A stretch of DNA of 64,000 nt, taken from assembly GCA_002427745.1 (NCBI GenBank), contig DIYF01000126.1:5248-69247 (forward strand), in the 5' to 3' direction. The DNA comes from Roseivirga sp. UBA6061. GTDB lineage: Bacteria; Bacteroidota; Bacteroidia; Cytophagales; Cyclobacteriaceae. The notes below the pieces were generated by a model. It saw nothing but the letters and a program-made list of their open reading frames with translations, had not been told where the DNA came from and made no database searches. A program made the translations under genes and the position numbers. Shown here piece after piece: positions 18,979-27,130 of this stretch; the first letter of the stretch is position 1, and each line of letters starts with the position of its first letter.

Positions 18979-18994
18979 TCACTACAAGTAGTGA
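18979..18994. promoter_or_regulatory. Palindromic operator, copy 3 (TCACTACAAGTAGTGA)
   Basis: Perfect inverted repeat TCACTA-CAAG-TAGTGA. Unlike copies 1 and 2 it directly abuts the -33 TTG at 18995, about two helical turns closer to the promoter, so the same protein may act differently here. Confidence 0.65.
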
Positions 18995-19025
18995 TTGTGG
19001 CTTCTGAAACCCGCCCTTACTTTTG
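18995..19025 (+). promoter_or_regulatory. Promoter of the DUF4856/imelysin genes
   Basis: TTG at 18995 (-33) and TACTTTTG at 19018-19025 (-7), 23 bases apart start to start, 46 bases before the ATG at 19071. Confidence 0.65.
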
Positions 19026-19070
19026 CAGTGTTTATAATCAGTCTAAATAAGAATAAGACAAAACTACCTA

Positions 19071-20309
19071 ATGAAAAAATTCAGAGGATCCTTATTAATA
19101 GCCGCTCTGACCGGTGTTGCATTTATGTCAGGATGTGGTGATGATGATTCCCCAACCCCCGATCCGGGAGTAGAAGCTCCTGCAACTTATAGCTTCCAGA
19201 GAAACGGTCAGACCACCGTATCTTTCAGCGGTCAGACTACAAGAATCCAAATGGCTACTGAGCTGATTACTGCCATGAAGGACTTCGATAATGCCACAGC
19301 TGTTTCAATGCTGGAAATGTATCGCAATGCCACTGAGGCAGGTGGAGATGCCAGTCCTTTTGCTGATGCGGCCCTGAACTCTTCTACCAAGAGTATCAAA
19401 AGTAAAGTAGCTGCTTCCAGAGACTTCTTTTCTACCAATACAGCTGAAGGAAGTACCATCAAGGATGAGTTTGAAACCTGGATCAACGCACAGTTTACTG
19501 AGGTTTTCCCTAATGAGAATACACTGGCCGTTGCAGGAACTGCCGGTCAAATTGCTGACGGTTCTTCTACCCGCTATGTCAACGGTAAAGGTCTGGAGTA
19601 TAACCAGGCTGTAAACAAGGGTTTGATTGGTGCCTTGATGGTAGATCAACTCGTGAATAACTACCTCGGTACTGCGGTGCTGGATGAGGCTGATAACATC
19701 AGTAACAACGACAATGGTGTTGTGGCAGATGGTCAGAACTATACTACTATGGAGCACAAATGGGATGAAGCTTACGGTTATGCTTACGGTCTGTCGGCAG
19801 ACGAAGCCAACCCTAATGCTACCATCGGAGCTGACGATGCCTTTTTGAACAAGTATATCGGCAGAGTCGAAGGTGACAGCGATTTCGCAGGAATTGCTGC
19901 TGACATCTACGATGCCTTCAAACTGGGCAGAGCAGCCATCGTGGCTAAAAATTATACGGTTCGTGATCAGCAGGCAGCTATCATCAGACAAAAGGTTTCA
20001 GAGGTAATCGCGGTGCGTGCGGTATACTACCTGCAACAGGGTAAAAATGCCTTGGAGGAGTCTACTCCGGCTTATGGTACTGCTTTCCATGATCTGAGTG
20101 AAGGTTTCGGCTTTATCTACAGCCTGAGATTTACCAGACAACCAGACAGCAACGCTCCTTTCTTCACTAAAACGGAAGTAGATGGATTTATCAATGACCT
20201 GATGAATGGTACTAATGGACTGTGGGATGTAACTCCGGCTACACTGGATGCTATATCCACTGCTATTGCCGCCAAATTTGACTTTACGGTGGCCCAGGCA
20301 GGCAGTTGA
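19071..20309 (+). CDS. DUF4856 lipoprotein
   Basis: A 412-residue lipoprotein: a signal peptide ends at a lipobox (LTGVAFMSGC) followed by GDDDSPTPDPG. The rest is a helical domain of the DUF4856 type (YSFQRNGQTTVSFSGQTTRIQM near the N-terminus; VRDQQAAIIRQKVSEV in the second half). DUF4856 proteins usually sit next to imelysin-like proteins and TonB receptors in Bacteroidota iron loci, as here. The biochemical role is not established; surface or periplasmic iron handling is the likely context. The upstream promoter carries the third copy of the palindrome. A hairpin separates it from the imelysin gene, which may reduce read-through. Confidence 0.8.
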   Translation: MKKFRGSLLIAALTGVAFMSGCGDDDSPTPDPGVEAPATYSFQRNGQTTVSFSGQTTRIQMATELITAMKDFDNATAVSMLEMYRNATEAGGDASPFADAALNSSTKSIKSKVAASRDFFSTNTAEGSTIKDEFETWINAQFTEVFPNENTLAVAGTAGQIADGSSTRYVNGKGLEYNQAVNKGLIGALMVDQLVNNYLGTAVLDEADNISNNDNGVVADGQNYTTMEHKWDEAYGYAYGLSADEANPNATIGADDAFLNKYIGRVEGDSDFAGIAADIYDAFKLGRAAIVAKNYTVRDQQAAIIRQKVSEVIAVRAVYYLQQGKNALEESTPAYGTAFHDLSEGFGFIYSLRFTRQPDSNAPFFTKTEVDGFINDLMNGTNGLWDVTPATLDAISTAIAAKFDFTVAQAGS

Positions 20310-20337
20310 TACTGAAAAAACATATTACACAAATTAT

Positions 20338-20371
20338 CAAAAGAGGGACCCGATTACGGGTGTCTCTTTTG
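20338..20371 (+). terminator. Intercistronic terminator-like hairpin
   Basis: AAAAGAG-GGACCCG and CGGGTGTC-TCTTTT form a long stem with loop ATTA. It lies between the DUF4856 stop and the imelysin-like start 30 bases later. With no separate promoter visible, it probably attenuates rather than stops transcription of the second gene. Confidence 0.55.
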
Positions 20372-20399
20372 GTGCTTTAACACTGATCATTATTTAACA

Positions 20400-21527
20400 A
20401 TGAACAAACTAAAAATTCAAGGCTTACTGGCACTCGCACTTATACTGGCTCTGAACTTCTCATGCGGTTCTTCTGACAGTGATGACGGGCCCACTACCGA
20501 CAACTTTGACCGCGCTGCTATGCTGGCCAACTGGGCCGATAATATTATCATCCCGGCCTATCAAGCCTATTCCAGTGAGTTAGCCAATCTGAAAACAAGC
20601 GCGACTGCTTTCACAACCACCAGCGACCAGACAAACCTGGAAGCTTTGAGAGCTTCATGGCTCTCTGCTTATCGTGCCTGGCAGTCAGTTTCTATGTTTG
20701 AAATAGGCCGTGCAGAGGCGGTAACGCTTCGGAATTTCACGAACATTTTCCCGGCAGATGCCGGAGAAATTGATAACAGCATTGCCGCTGGCTCCTACAA
20801 CCTTATGCTCCCCTCCACAAATGACGAACAGGGGTTTCCTGCCCTCGACTATCTGATCAACGGACTGGGAGCTACGGATGCCGCTATCCTGGCAAAATAT
20901 ACTGATGCCACTAATGGTCAGGCCCATAAGACCTACCTGTCAGACCTGGTCGACAGACTACAAAGCCTGACTTCGGACGTACTCAACGACTGGACTTCAG
21001 GATACCGCGATGATTTCGTGAATGACTCAGGTTCTACGGCCACCAGCTCTGTGAATAAAATGGTCAATGATGCCCTCTTCTATTATGAAAAGGCCCTCAG
21101 AGCAGGAAAAGTAGGTATTCCGGCCGGTGTGTTCTCAGGTACTCCTATCAGCACTACCGTAGAAGCCTTCTACAAGGAGGATGTTTCGAGAACCTTGCTC
21201 CTGGAAGCTCTGAATGCCTTTCAGGATTTCTTTAACGGCAAACACTTCAACAGTAACTCCAGTGGTGAGAGCCTGAAGTCTTATCTGGATTTTCTCAATA
21301 CGATCAAGGAAGGGGAAGACCTGAGCGGTCTGATCAATGGCCAGCTCAATACGGCCCGTGCCTCCATCAATGGATTGAACGATAGCTTTGTGCAACAAAT
21401 CACAGACGATAATACGCGCTTTCTGGCCTCTTATGATGAGCTACAGAAAAACGTGGTATTGCTCAAAGTAGATATGCTTCAGGCTCTGAATGTTCAGGTC
21501 GATTTTGTTGACGCTGACGGAGATTAA
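20400..21527 (+). CDS. Imelysin-like (M75/IrpA family) lipoprotein
   Basis: A 375-residue lipoprotein (lipobox LALNFSC followed by GSSDSDDG) of the imelysin family, helical proteins tied to iron acquisition. Family features include NWADNIIIPAYQAY near the N-terminus, LRASWLSAYRAWQSVSMFEIG, and EQGFPALDYLINGLG where classic members have GxHxxE. Here the histidine is replaced by proline and the glutamate by aspartate, a variant seen in the Bacteroidota imelysin-like branch, so neither peptidase activity nor the classic metal site should be assumed. It lies between the DUF4856 gene and a FecA-like receptor, supporting a role in ferric iron binding or delivery at the cell surface. Confidence 0.85.
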   Translation: MNKLKIQGLLALALILALNFSCGSSDSDDGPTTDNFDRAAMLANWADNIIIPAYQAYSSELANLKTSATAFTTTSDQTNLEALRASWLSAYRAWQSVSMFEIGRAEAVTLRNFTNIFPADAGEIDNSIAAGSYNLMLPSTNDEQGFPALDYLINGLGATDAAILAKYTDATNGQAHKTYLSDLVDRLQSLTSDVLNDWTSGYRDDFVNDSGSTATSSVNKMVNDALFYYEKALRAGKVGIPAGVFSGTPISTTVEAFYKEDVSRTLLLEALNAFQDFFNGKHFNSNSSGESLKSYLDFLNTIKEGEDLSGLINGQLNTARASINGLNDSFVQQITDDNTRFLASYDELQKNVVLLKVDMLQALNVQVDFVDADGD

Positions 21528-21541
21528 AAGGACCTGAATAA

Positions 21542-21769
21542 GACTACCTCAAAAGTATATCGTCATTACGAACAACATGAAGCTTCAGAAGCTGTGTCAT
21601 AATAAATAAGAATGTCACCCTGAAATTTGTTCAGGGTCTCTGGTGAATCTGAAGATCACTAGAGATACTGAAATAAATTCAGCATGACAGATTGAGTGTA
21701 TTATGACACAGCCTCTTCAGCGCAAGCGTTTCATTCGCGATGACAGCTTAATTGACTTTTGAGGCAGTC
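21542..21769. repeat. Nested inverted-repeat element (REP/MITE-like)
   Basis: Three nested layers of symmetry. Outer arms 21542-21556 (GACTACCTCAAAAGT) and 21755-21769 match at 14 of 15 bases. Middle arms 21591-21604 (GCTGTGTCATAATA) and 21699-21712 match perfectly. Inner arms 21613-21641 and 21661-21689 start with TGTCA and carry small palindromes of the CCCTGAA...TTCAGGG type. It looks like a mosaic of interspersed palindromic repeats, possibly a non-autonomous mobile element, inserted between two genes of the iron island. It encodes nothing. Confidence 0.75.
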
Positions 21770-21811
21770 CACAGGCATCCAGCCAAATTTTAATACTATC
21801 CCATAATTACC

Positions 21812-24286
21812 ATGCTTAAAAAAAGCTATCTCTTCATCCTCTTCACGGTCTGTTTCGCCAGTCCTGCTTTATCTCAGTTTAAGATTACCGGAAGGGTGGT
21901 CTCGGCCGAGAACGGAGCCCCGCTGGAACTCGCCCAGGTGTACAACAAAACCACCAAAGATCTGGTGTATACCAATGTCAAAGGCGAGTTTGAAATCAAA
22001 GACCTGACAGCCGGAACCTATGAACTCCTGGTGTTTTCATACGAATATGAGGTCTGGGAGCAAAGCCTGAAGCTCGAAGGAGACCTGAACCTTAAAATTA
22101 AGCTGGAAGTGCTGGGAGATGACCTGACTGAAGTGGTGATCAGCCAGCGAAGGGAGCAGGTATTTGGTATCAATCGATTAAAGCCTGTGGAAGGCACTTC
22201 CATCTTTGCCGGCAAAAAAACTGAAGTAGTACTACTGGATCAGTCAGTAGGAAATCTCGCAGCCAACAACGCCCGCCAGGTGTATTCCCAGGTAGTAGGC
22301 CTCAATATCTACGACAATGTAGATGCAGGGCTACAGCTGAATGTAGGAGGACGCGGACTGGACCCCAACCGTACTGCCAACTTCAATACCCGCCAGAACG
22401 GCTACGACATCAGTGCAGATGTACTGGGTTATCCGGAAAGCTATTACACCCCTCCTGCTGAAGCACTAAGTGAGATACAGGTAATCAGAGGGGCCGCCTC
22501 TCTGCAGTATGGCACCCAGTTTGGCGGCCTGATCAATTTTAAAATGAAGAAGCCTAATCCATCGAAGAAGCTGGAAGTGGTTTCAAGGCAATCAATAGGC
22601 TCGTTCAACCTGTTCACCAGCTTTAACAGCCTCAGTGGTACCAATGGTAAGTTCAGCTACTATACCTATTTCAACTACAAAAGAGGAGATGGTTATCGTG
22701 CCAACTCGGAGTTTGACTCTAAAAACTTCTTCGGCAGCTTCAACTATGAGATCAGCGACAAGACTCAGGTGCAGTTCGATTTCACCTATCTGGACTATCT
22801 GGCACAGCAGGCCGGAGGGCTGACCGATACGCAGTTTCGTATCAATCCCGATTTCAGCAACAGAACACGCAACTGGTTCCAGGTAAAATGGAGACTGGTT
22901 GCACTGAAACTGACTCATAAATTTTCCTCAAAAACCGATTTCAGTCTGAGCGTATTCGGGCTGGATGCGGAAAGGAATGCCGTAGGTTTCAGAGGCAACC
23001 CCGTACTGCTCAATGCCAATCCGGTAACACAACTGGACGAGCAGGAAACAGATGGTACGTTTGTCAACCCAAGAGACTTGCTCAAAGGGGAGTTTAATAA
23101 CTGGGGTGCTGAAGCTCGTGTTCTCACCCGCTATAATCTTGGAGACAAGAAGGCAGTTTTGCTACTCGGCAGTAAATACTATCACGCCAATAATACTTCA
23201 CGCCAGGGTCCCGGTTCGCTGGACACAGATGCGGACTTCAGTTTTGCCAACGACCGGTTTCCGGACTATCCAAGTCAGTCAGACTTCAGGTTCCCCAACC
23301 GCAACCTCGCCTTCTTCGGAGAGAACATCTTCTTCTTAACCGATAAACTGTCACTTACACCCGGTTTCCGCTTCGAACACATCAGAACGGAGAGCGAAGG
23401 TACTTACCAGCAGGTAAACTTTGATAATGCCGGCAACCCTATTTTCAACCAGCAACTGGAAGATAACCGCAACCTGAACAGATCCTTCCTACTGGCCGGT
23501 TTAGGAGCCAGCTACGATCACTCTGACAACCTGGAAGCTTATGCGAATTTCTCACTGAACTACCGCTCCGTCACCTTCAGCGATATCCGCGTGGTGAGCC
23601 CCTCCTTTATCATTGACCCCGACATTTCTGATGAAGAAGGCTTTACCATGGACTTCGGGCTGAGAGGCAAGTGGAATAATCAGTTCTCCTATGATATCGG
23701 AGGTTTTGGACTGCTCTATGACGATCGCATTGGTATCATCCTGGATGACCGTGCCAACCGGGTAAGGAAGAACATTGGCAAGGCTTTTATTTATGGAATC
23801 GAAGCTTTCTTTGACTGGAACCTGATCAGTGCTCTCAGAGCAGATAACGGGCAATACAAACTGAACTGGTTTATCAATGGCGCCCTGACCAGCTCCGAGT
23901 ACATCGATTCTGAAGAGAACAATGTGAAAGGCAAAAAGGTAGAATTTATCCCGACTGTCAACCTGAAAACGGGCATCAATGCAGGCTATCGCAACCTCCT
24001 GGCCAGCCTTCAGTTCACTTATCTTTCTGAGCAATTTACGGATGTGGAGAATTCGCGCATACCTGCTGACGGAGACAGCCGAAACGGTATCATTGGTGAG
24101 ATCCCGGCCTACGGCATTCTGGACTTCTCTCTCTCTTACAGCTATAAAAAGTGGCGAATAGAAACGGGAATCAATAACCTGCTGGACAATGCCTATTTCA
24201 CCAGAAGGGCCACGGGTTATCCAGGTCCCGGCATCATCCCCTCCGACCCCAGAACATTCTATCTGACGCTTGGTTTGAAGTTGTGA
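21812..24286 (+). CDS. TonB-dependent receptor, FecA-like (ferric siderophore or dicitrate)
   Basis: An 824-residue outer-membrane receptor with a signal peptide (CFASPALSQ), an N-terminal carboxypeptidase-like domain (ITGRVVSAENGAPLELAQVY), a plug (QVIRGAASLQYGTQFGGLINF) and a beta-barrel ending in a C-terminal aromatic-type strand (FYLTLGLKL). The phrase NVGGRGLDPNRTANFNTRQNG and the barrel motifs recall the FecA group of ferric citrate receptors. Neighbours (imelysin-like and DUF4856 lipoproteins) agree with iron transport. The exact ligand cannot be read from sequence. It is separated from the imelysin gene by the nested repeat element, so it may have its own promoter, although none is obvious. 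Confidence 0.85.
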   Translation: MLKKSYLFILFTVCFASPALSQFKITGRVVSAENGAPLELAQVYNKTTKDLVYTNVKGEFEIKDLTAGTYELLVFSYEYEVWEQSLKLEGDLNLKIKLEVLGDDLTEVVISQRREQVFGINRLKPVEGTSIFAGKKTEVVLLDQSVGNLAANNARQVYSQVVGLNIYDNVDAGLQLNVGGRGLDPNRTANFNTRQNGYDISADVLGYPESYYTPPAEALSEIQVIRGAASLQYGTQFGGLINFKMKKPNPSKKLEVVSRQSIGSFNLFTSFNSLSGTNGKFSYYTYFNYKRGDGYRANSEFDSKNFFGSFNYEISDKTQVQFDFTYLDYLAQQAGGLTDTQFRINPDFSNRTRNWFQVKWRLVALKLTHKFSSKTDFSLSVFGLDAERNAVGFRGNPVLLNANPVTQLDEQETDGTFVNPRDLLKGEFNNWGAEARVLTRYNLGDKKAVLLLGSKYYHANNTSRQGPGSLDTDADFSFANDRFPDYPSQSDFRFPNRNLAFFGENIFFLTDKLSLTPGFRFEHIRTESEGTYQQVNFDNAGNPIFNQQLEDNRNLNRSFLLAGLGASYDHSDNLEAYANFSLNYRSVTFSDIRVVSPSFIIDPDISDEEGFTMDFGLRGKWNNQFSYDIGGFGLLYDDRIGIILDDRANRVRKNIGKAFIYGIEAFFDWNLISALRADNGQYKLNWFINGALTSSEYIDSEENNVKGKKVEFIPTVNLKTGINAGYRNLLASLQFTYLSEQFTDVENSRIPADGDSRNGIIGEIPAYGILDFSLSYSYKKWRIETGINNLLDNAYFTRRATGYPGPGIIPSDPRTFYLTLGLKL

Positions 24287-24319
24287 ACTTCTTACTGATT
24301 GAGGCAGTATAAAGAAACA

Positions 24320-24706
24320 ATGAGTATAGCATCATTAGATAGAGCAAGCGTTATTGCCTTTGTTGAGGAATTTGAGCAGGCCAGTGCTTCCAAAGATTTC
24401 GGGCAAGTGCAACATATGATCCACCCTGAAGCTCTGTTCCGGTTCAACGATGGAGATTTTCAGGGCATAGAAGCAATAAAAACAGCCTTTGAGAATACCT
24501 GGGCGCATGATATTCAGAACGAGCAATATCAGCTGAGTAACATTGACGTACTGCATTTAGATCAGCTATCTGCCACGGTCACCTTCAACTACCGTTGGTC
24601 CGGCATCACCACCAGGGGACCGATGGAAATCTCTGGACGAGGCACACAGGTTATTGTACAATCAGGAGACCAACTGCAGATCAAATTAGAACACTTAAGC
24701 AGATAA
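24320..24706 (+). CDS. SnoaL/NTF2-like small protein
   Basis: A 128-residue cytoplasmic protein with the cone-shaped NTF2-like fold: an N-terminal helix (VIAFVEEFEQASASKDF), MIHPEALFRFNDGDFQGIEAIKTAF, then strands ending GRGTQVIVQSGDQLQIKLEH. SnoaL/DUF4440-type proteins bind small hydrophobic ligands or act as simple enzymes. The ATG at 24320 was preferred to a TTG 21 bases upstream. It follows the FecA-like receptor by 33 bases and may be the last gene of that unit; its connection to iron uptake is unclear. Confidence 0.7.
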   Translation: MSIASLDRASVIAFVEEFEQASASKDFGQVQHMIHPEALFRFNDGDFQGIEAIKTAFENTWAHDIQNEQYQLSNIDVLHLDQLSATVTFNYRWSGITTRGPMEISGRGTQVIVQSGDQLQIKLEHLSR

Positions 24707-24771
24707 AAAGGAATCTAATTTCAGCTTTGAATTGTTTGTTCCGTGAGTGACTTCTATTTTGTCCCAATACT

Positions 24772-25434
24772 ATGACCAAATCAGAAAAAGTCGACTTTAT
24801 TATCAATAAGCTCGAAGAGCTTTATCCTGTAGTACCGGTCCCACTGGATCATACCGATCCTTATACGCTTTTAGTGGCGGTTCTGCTATCAGCCCAGTGC
24901 ACTGACGAGCGGGTAAACAAGATCACCCCTCACCTCTTCGCCCAGGCGGATAACCCCTTTGATATGATGAAGCTTTCTGTGGAAGAGATCAAGGAGATCA
25001 TCAGACCCTGCGGACTAAGCCCGATGAAGTCAAAGGGCATAGCCGGCCTTTCCAAAATACTGGTAGAGGAGTACAATGGTGAAGTACCGGCTGATATGGA
25101 GGCCCTGGAAAAGCTACCCGCAGTGGGCCATAAAACTGCTTCAGTGGTGATGTCTCAGGCCTTTGGCGTGCCGGCTTTTCCGGTTGATACACACATTCAT
25201 AGACTGATCTACCGCTGGGGGCTGTCCAATGGCAAAAATGTAGTGCAAACCGAAAAAGACTGCAAGCGATTATTCCCCAGAGAGCTCTGGAACAAGCTGC
25301 ATCTGCAGATCATTTTCTTTGGACGCGAATACTGCCCGGCCAGAGGTCACAACCCACATGAATGTCCTATTTGCTCTGTAATCGGAAGAAAATCGATGTT
25401 TAAGAACTTCGACCTGAAGCCACCTAATAAGTAA
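24772..25434 (+). CDS. nth: Endonuclease III (DNA glycosylase/AP lyase)
   Basis: A 220-residue base-excision repair enzyme that removes oxidised pyrimidines and cleaves the resulting abasic site. The helix-hairpin-helix is clear (LEKLPAVGHKTASVV) with the catalytic lysine, followed by the catalytic aspartate in FPVDTHIHRL. The C-terminal cysteine region reads CPARGHNPHECPICS: only three cysteines with wide first spacing, unlike the C-x6-C-x2-C-x5-C of E. coli Nth, so the iron-sulfur cluster is probably altered or absent. Length fits the family. It is convergent with the SDR gene at 25460. Confidence 0.9.
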   Translation: MTKSEKVDFIINKLEELYPVVPVPLDHTDPYTLLVAVLLSAQCTDERVNKITPHLFAQADNPFDMMKLSVEEIKEIIRPCGLSPMKSKGIAGLSKILVEEYNGEVPADMEALEKLPAVGHKTASVVMSQAFGVPAFPVDTHIHRLIYRWGLSNGKNVVQTEKDCKRLFPRELWNKLHLQIIFFGREYCPARGHNPHECPICSVIGRKSMFKNFDLKPPNK

Positions 25435-25459
25435 TCTGTCCAAAACCGTACCCGGCAGA

Positions 25460-26215
25460 TCAGGTAGCGAGAAAGCCCCCATCTACTACCAGATTGGTTC
25501 CTGTGACCCAGGAAGCTGCATCACTCAACAGATACATAACAGCTTCAGCAATATCATCCGGTGTGCCGATACGTTTCATAGGCAGACGTTCTGCGGTTTC
25601 TTTCAGGATATCCTCAGGGTTCTCAAAAGCCTTCACTGAATTATGAAGCAGGGGCGTTTCTATCTGGGTAGGAGAAACCAGATTAACACGAATTGAAGGT
25701 CCGTAATCCAGGGCTATTTGTTTGACAAGGGGAGGCAAGGCGGCTTTTGACGCTGTATAAGCCGGATGATTGGGAAAGGTATGGGAGGCCGCTACACTAC
25801 CGATGATCACCACACTCCCCCTACCTGCCTTGATCATTTCGGGGATGGCATATTTAAGGAGGTAAAACACGGCATTCAGGTTGGTGGCCATGGTATTCTC
25901 CCAATCTTCAATGGCCAGTTCATCTACCTTACCAATGCCCAGTTGGCCCGCACAAAGCACTACCTGATCCAGTCCTCCGAATTGTGCAACCGCCTGCTGT
26001 ACCAGGGCCTCATTTGCCGCAGCATACTTAATATCACCCTGAACAAAATGGGCATGGCTTCCCAATGAACCGGCCAGGGCAGTACCCCTCTCCTGACTGC
26101 GGCCGCTTAATATCAGTTTTGCTCCACGCTTATACAGTGCCCGGGCTATACCCTCTCCAATGCCACTGGTCGCTCCGGTAATGATTGTTCTTTTATTCTC
26201 AAATGTCCTATCCAT
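25460..26215 (-). CDS. SDR-family oxidoreductase
   Basis: A 251-residue classical short-chain dehydrogenase/reductase. Visible are the cofactor motif TGATSGIG, the NAG-like CAGQLG, catalytic Ser in IIGSVAASH and catalytic YTASK. The C-terminal WVTGTNLVVDGG is typical of FabG-type oxidoreductases. It lies outside the alginate operon, separated from kdgA by a strong terminator, and has its own -7 box, so it is probably not part of alginate catabolism. Substrate unknown. Confidence 0.85.
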   Translation of the reverse strand: MDRTFENKRTIITGATSGIGEGIARALYKRGAKLILSGRSQERGTALAGSLGSHAHFVQGDIKYAAANEALVQQAVAQFGGLDQVVLCAGQLGIGKVDELAIEDWENTMATNLNAVFYLLKYAIPEMIKAGRGSVVIIGSVAASHTFPNHPAYTASKAALPPLVKQIALDYGPSIRVNLVSPTQIETPLLHNSVKAFENPEDILKETAERLPMKRIGTPDDIAEAVMYLLSDAASWVTGTNLVVDGGFLAT

Positions 26216-26247
26216 GTACTCTTAGTCTCAGTTTGCGAAAACCAGGT

Positions 26248-26255
26248 CAAAGCTA
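26248..26255 (-). promoter_or_regulatory. Putative -7 box (TAGCTTTG) of the SDR gene
   Basis: On the minus strand this reads TAGCTTTG, an exact TAnnTTTG match, 33 bases before the SDR start. A TTG lies 20 bases further upstream, slightly close for a -33 element. Confidence 0.5.
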
Positions 26256-26374
26256 GTGGTTCGACCTACAGACAACGACTAATTGTAAGAAGATTTGATA
26301 AGTGCCATGATAAGCGCAATGAACGGGTACAAAAGAGACAAAACGTCTCAAAAAACAGGTATGGCTGTAAGAAC

Positions 26375-26404
26375 AAAAAGACCCGACATAAGCCGGGCCT
26401 TTTT
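26375..26404. terminator. Terminator of the alginate operon
   Basis: AAAAAGACCCG and CGGGCCTTTTT form a near-perfect stem-loop with runs of A and T on the two sides, so it can work in both directions. It lies 55 bases after the kdgA stop and closes the long operon. Confidence 0.8.
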
Positions 26405-26458
26405 ATAATAGAGCTATATGAAAAATAGTCAAAGCCTCTTTTTCAAAGCTGCGCCTGG

Positions 26459-27130
26459 TTAAGAGCGCACACTCCCCGCAAGGTCTAAAGCCTCTTTGAT
26501 TGACTTACTGAGTCCTGCAAAATCCTGATTTGCGATCAGAGAATTTTTCAAAAGTTTGGAACCCATGCCTACACACCAGGCTCCTGCATCAAACCACTCT
26601 TTCAGGCTTTCCCTGGTGGGTTCTACCCCACCGGTAGGCATAATGGCTGTCCAGGGACAGGGGCCTGCAATGGCTTTGACAAAACCGGAACCACCAGACT
26701 CCTGAGCAGGGAAAAGCTTCACAATTTCTGCCCCCCATTCTTCGGCCTGATTAATTTCAGTAAGCGTGCCACAACCAGCCGACCAGAGAATCTTCCTCCG
26801 ATTGCAAACCCTGGCTATATCATGATTCAAAACCGGAGCCACTATAAAGTCAGCACCCAGTTGAATATACAGGGCCGCTGTAGGGCCATCCACCACAGAG
26901 CCGGCTCCGAGCATCATTTCCGGAAGTTCTGACTTACAAAACCAATAGAGCTCCCTGAAGATTTCATGAGCCTGGTCTCCGCGGTTGGTAAATTCAAATA
27001 CACGCACACCAGCCGTGTAACAGGCTTGTAATACTTCTTTACAGGTATTGATGTCGCTGTTATAGTATATCGGCACAATACCATTCTCGCGCATTTTCAA
27101 TGCTACTTCTATTCTGCTGTACCGGGCCAT
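26459..27130 (-). CDS. kdgA: KDPG aldolase
   Basis: A 223-residue class I aldolase that splits 2-keto-3-deoxy-6-phosphogluconate into pyruvate and glyceraldehyde-3-phosphate, the last step of alginate monomer catabolism. The Schiff-base lysine is Lys138 in VKLFPA; the catalytic glutamate fits Glu46 (VFEFTNRG); LGAGSVVDG and IMPTGGV are typical phosphate and substrate-binding segments. Its ATG overlaps the kdgK stop (TAATG), so translation is coupled to the kinase. It is the last gene of the alginate operon and is followed by a strong terminator. Confidence 0.93.
   Translation of the reverse strand: MARYSRIEVALKMRENGIVPIYYNSDINTCKEVLQACYTAGVRVFEFTNRGDQAHEIFRELYWFCKSELPEMMLGAGSVVDGPTAALYIQLGADFIVAPVLNHDIARVCNRRKILWSAGCGTLTEINQAEEWGAEIVKLFPAQESGGSGFVKAIAGPCPWTAIMPTGGVEPTRESLKEWFDAGAWCVGMGSKLLKNSLIANQDFAGLSKSIKEALDLAGSVRS

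Noticed and set aside
19305..19991. 228-codon frame antisense to the DUF4856 gene
   Set aside because: It lies wholly inside a well-supported gene and has low-complexity composition typical of an antisense shadow.
21656..21671. TCACTAGAGATACTGA, close to the iron-island palindrome
   Set aside because: It lies inside the nested repeat element, where the symmetry is explained by the repeat itself, and it is not placed near a visible promoter box.
25460..26215. SDR gene as part of alginate catabolism
   Set aside because: A strong terminator separates it from kdgA and it has its own -7 box; the operon already contains an SDR in the expected position.
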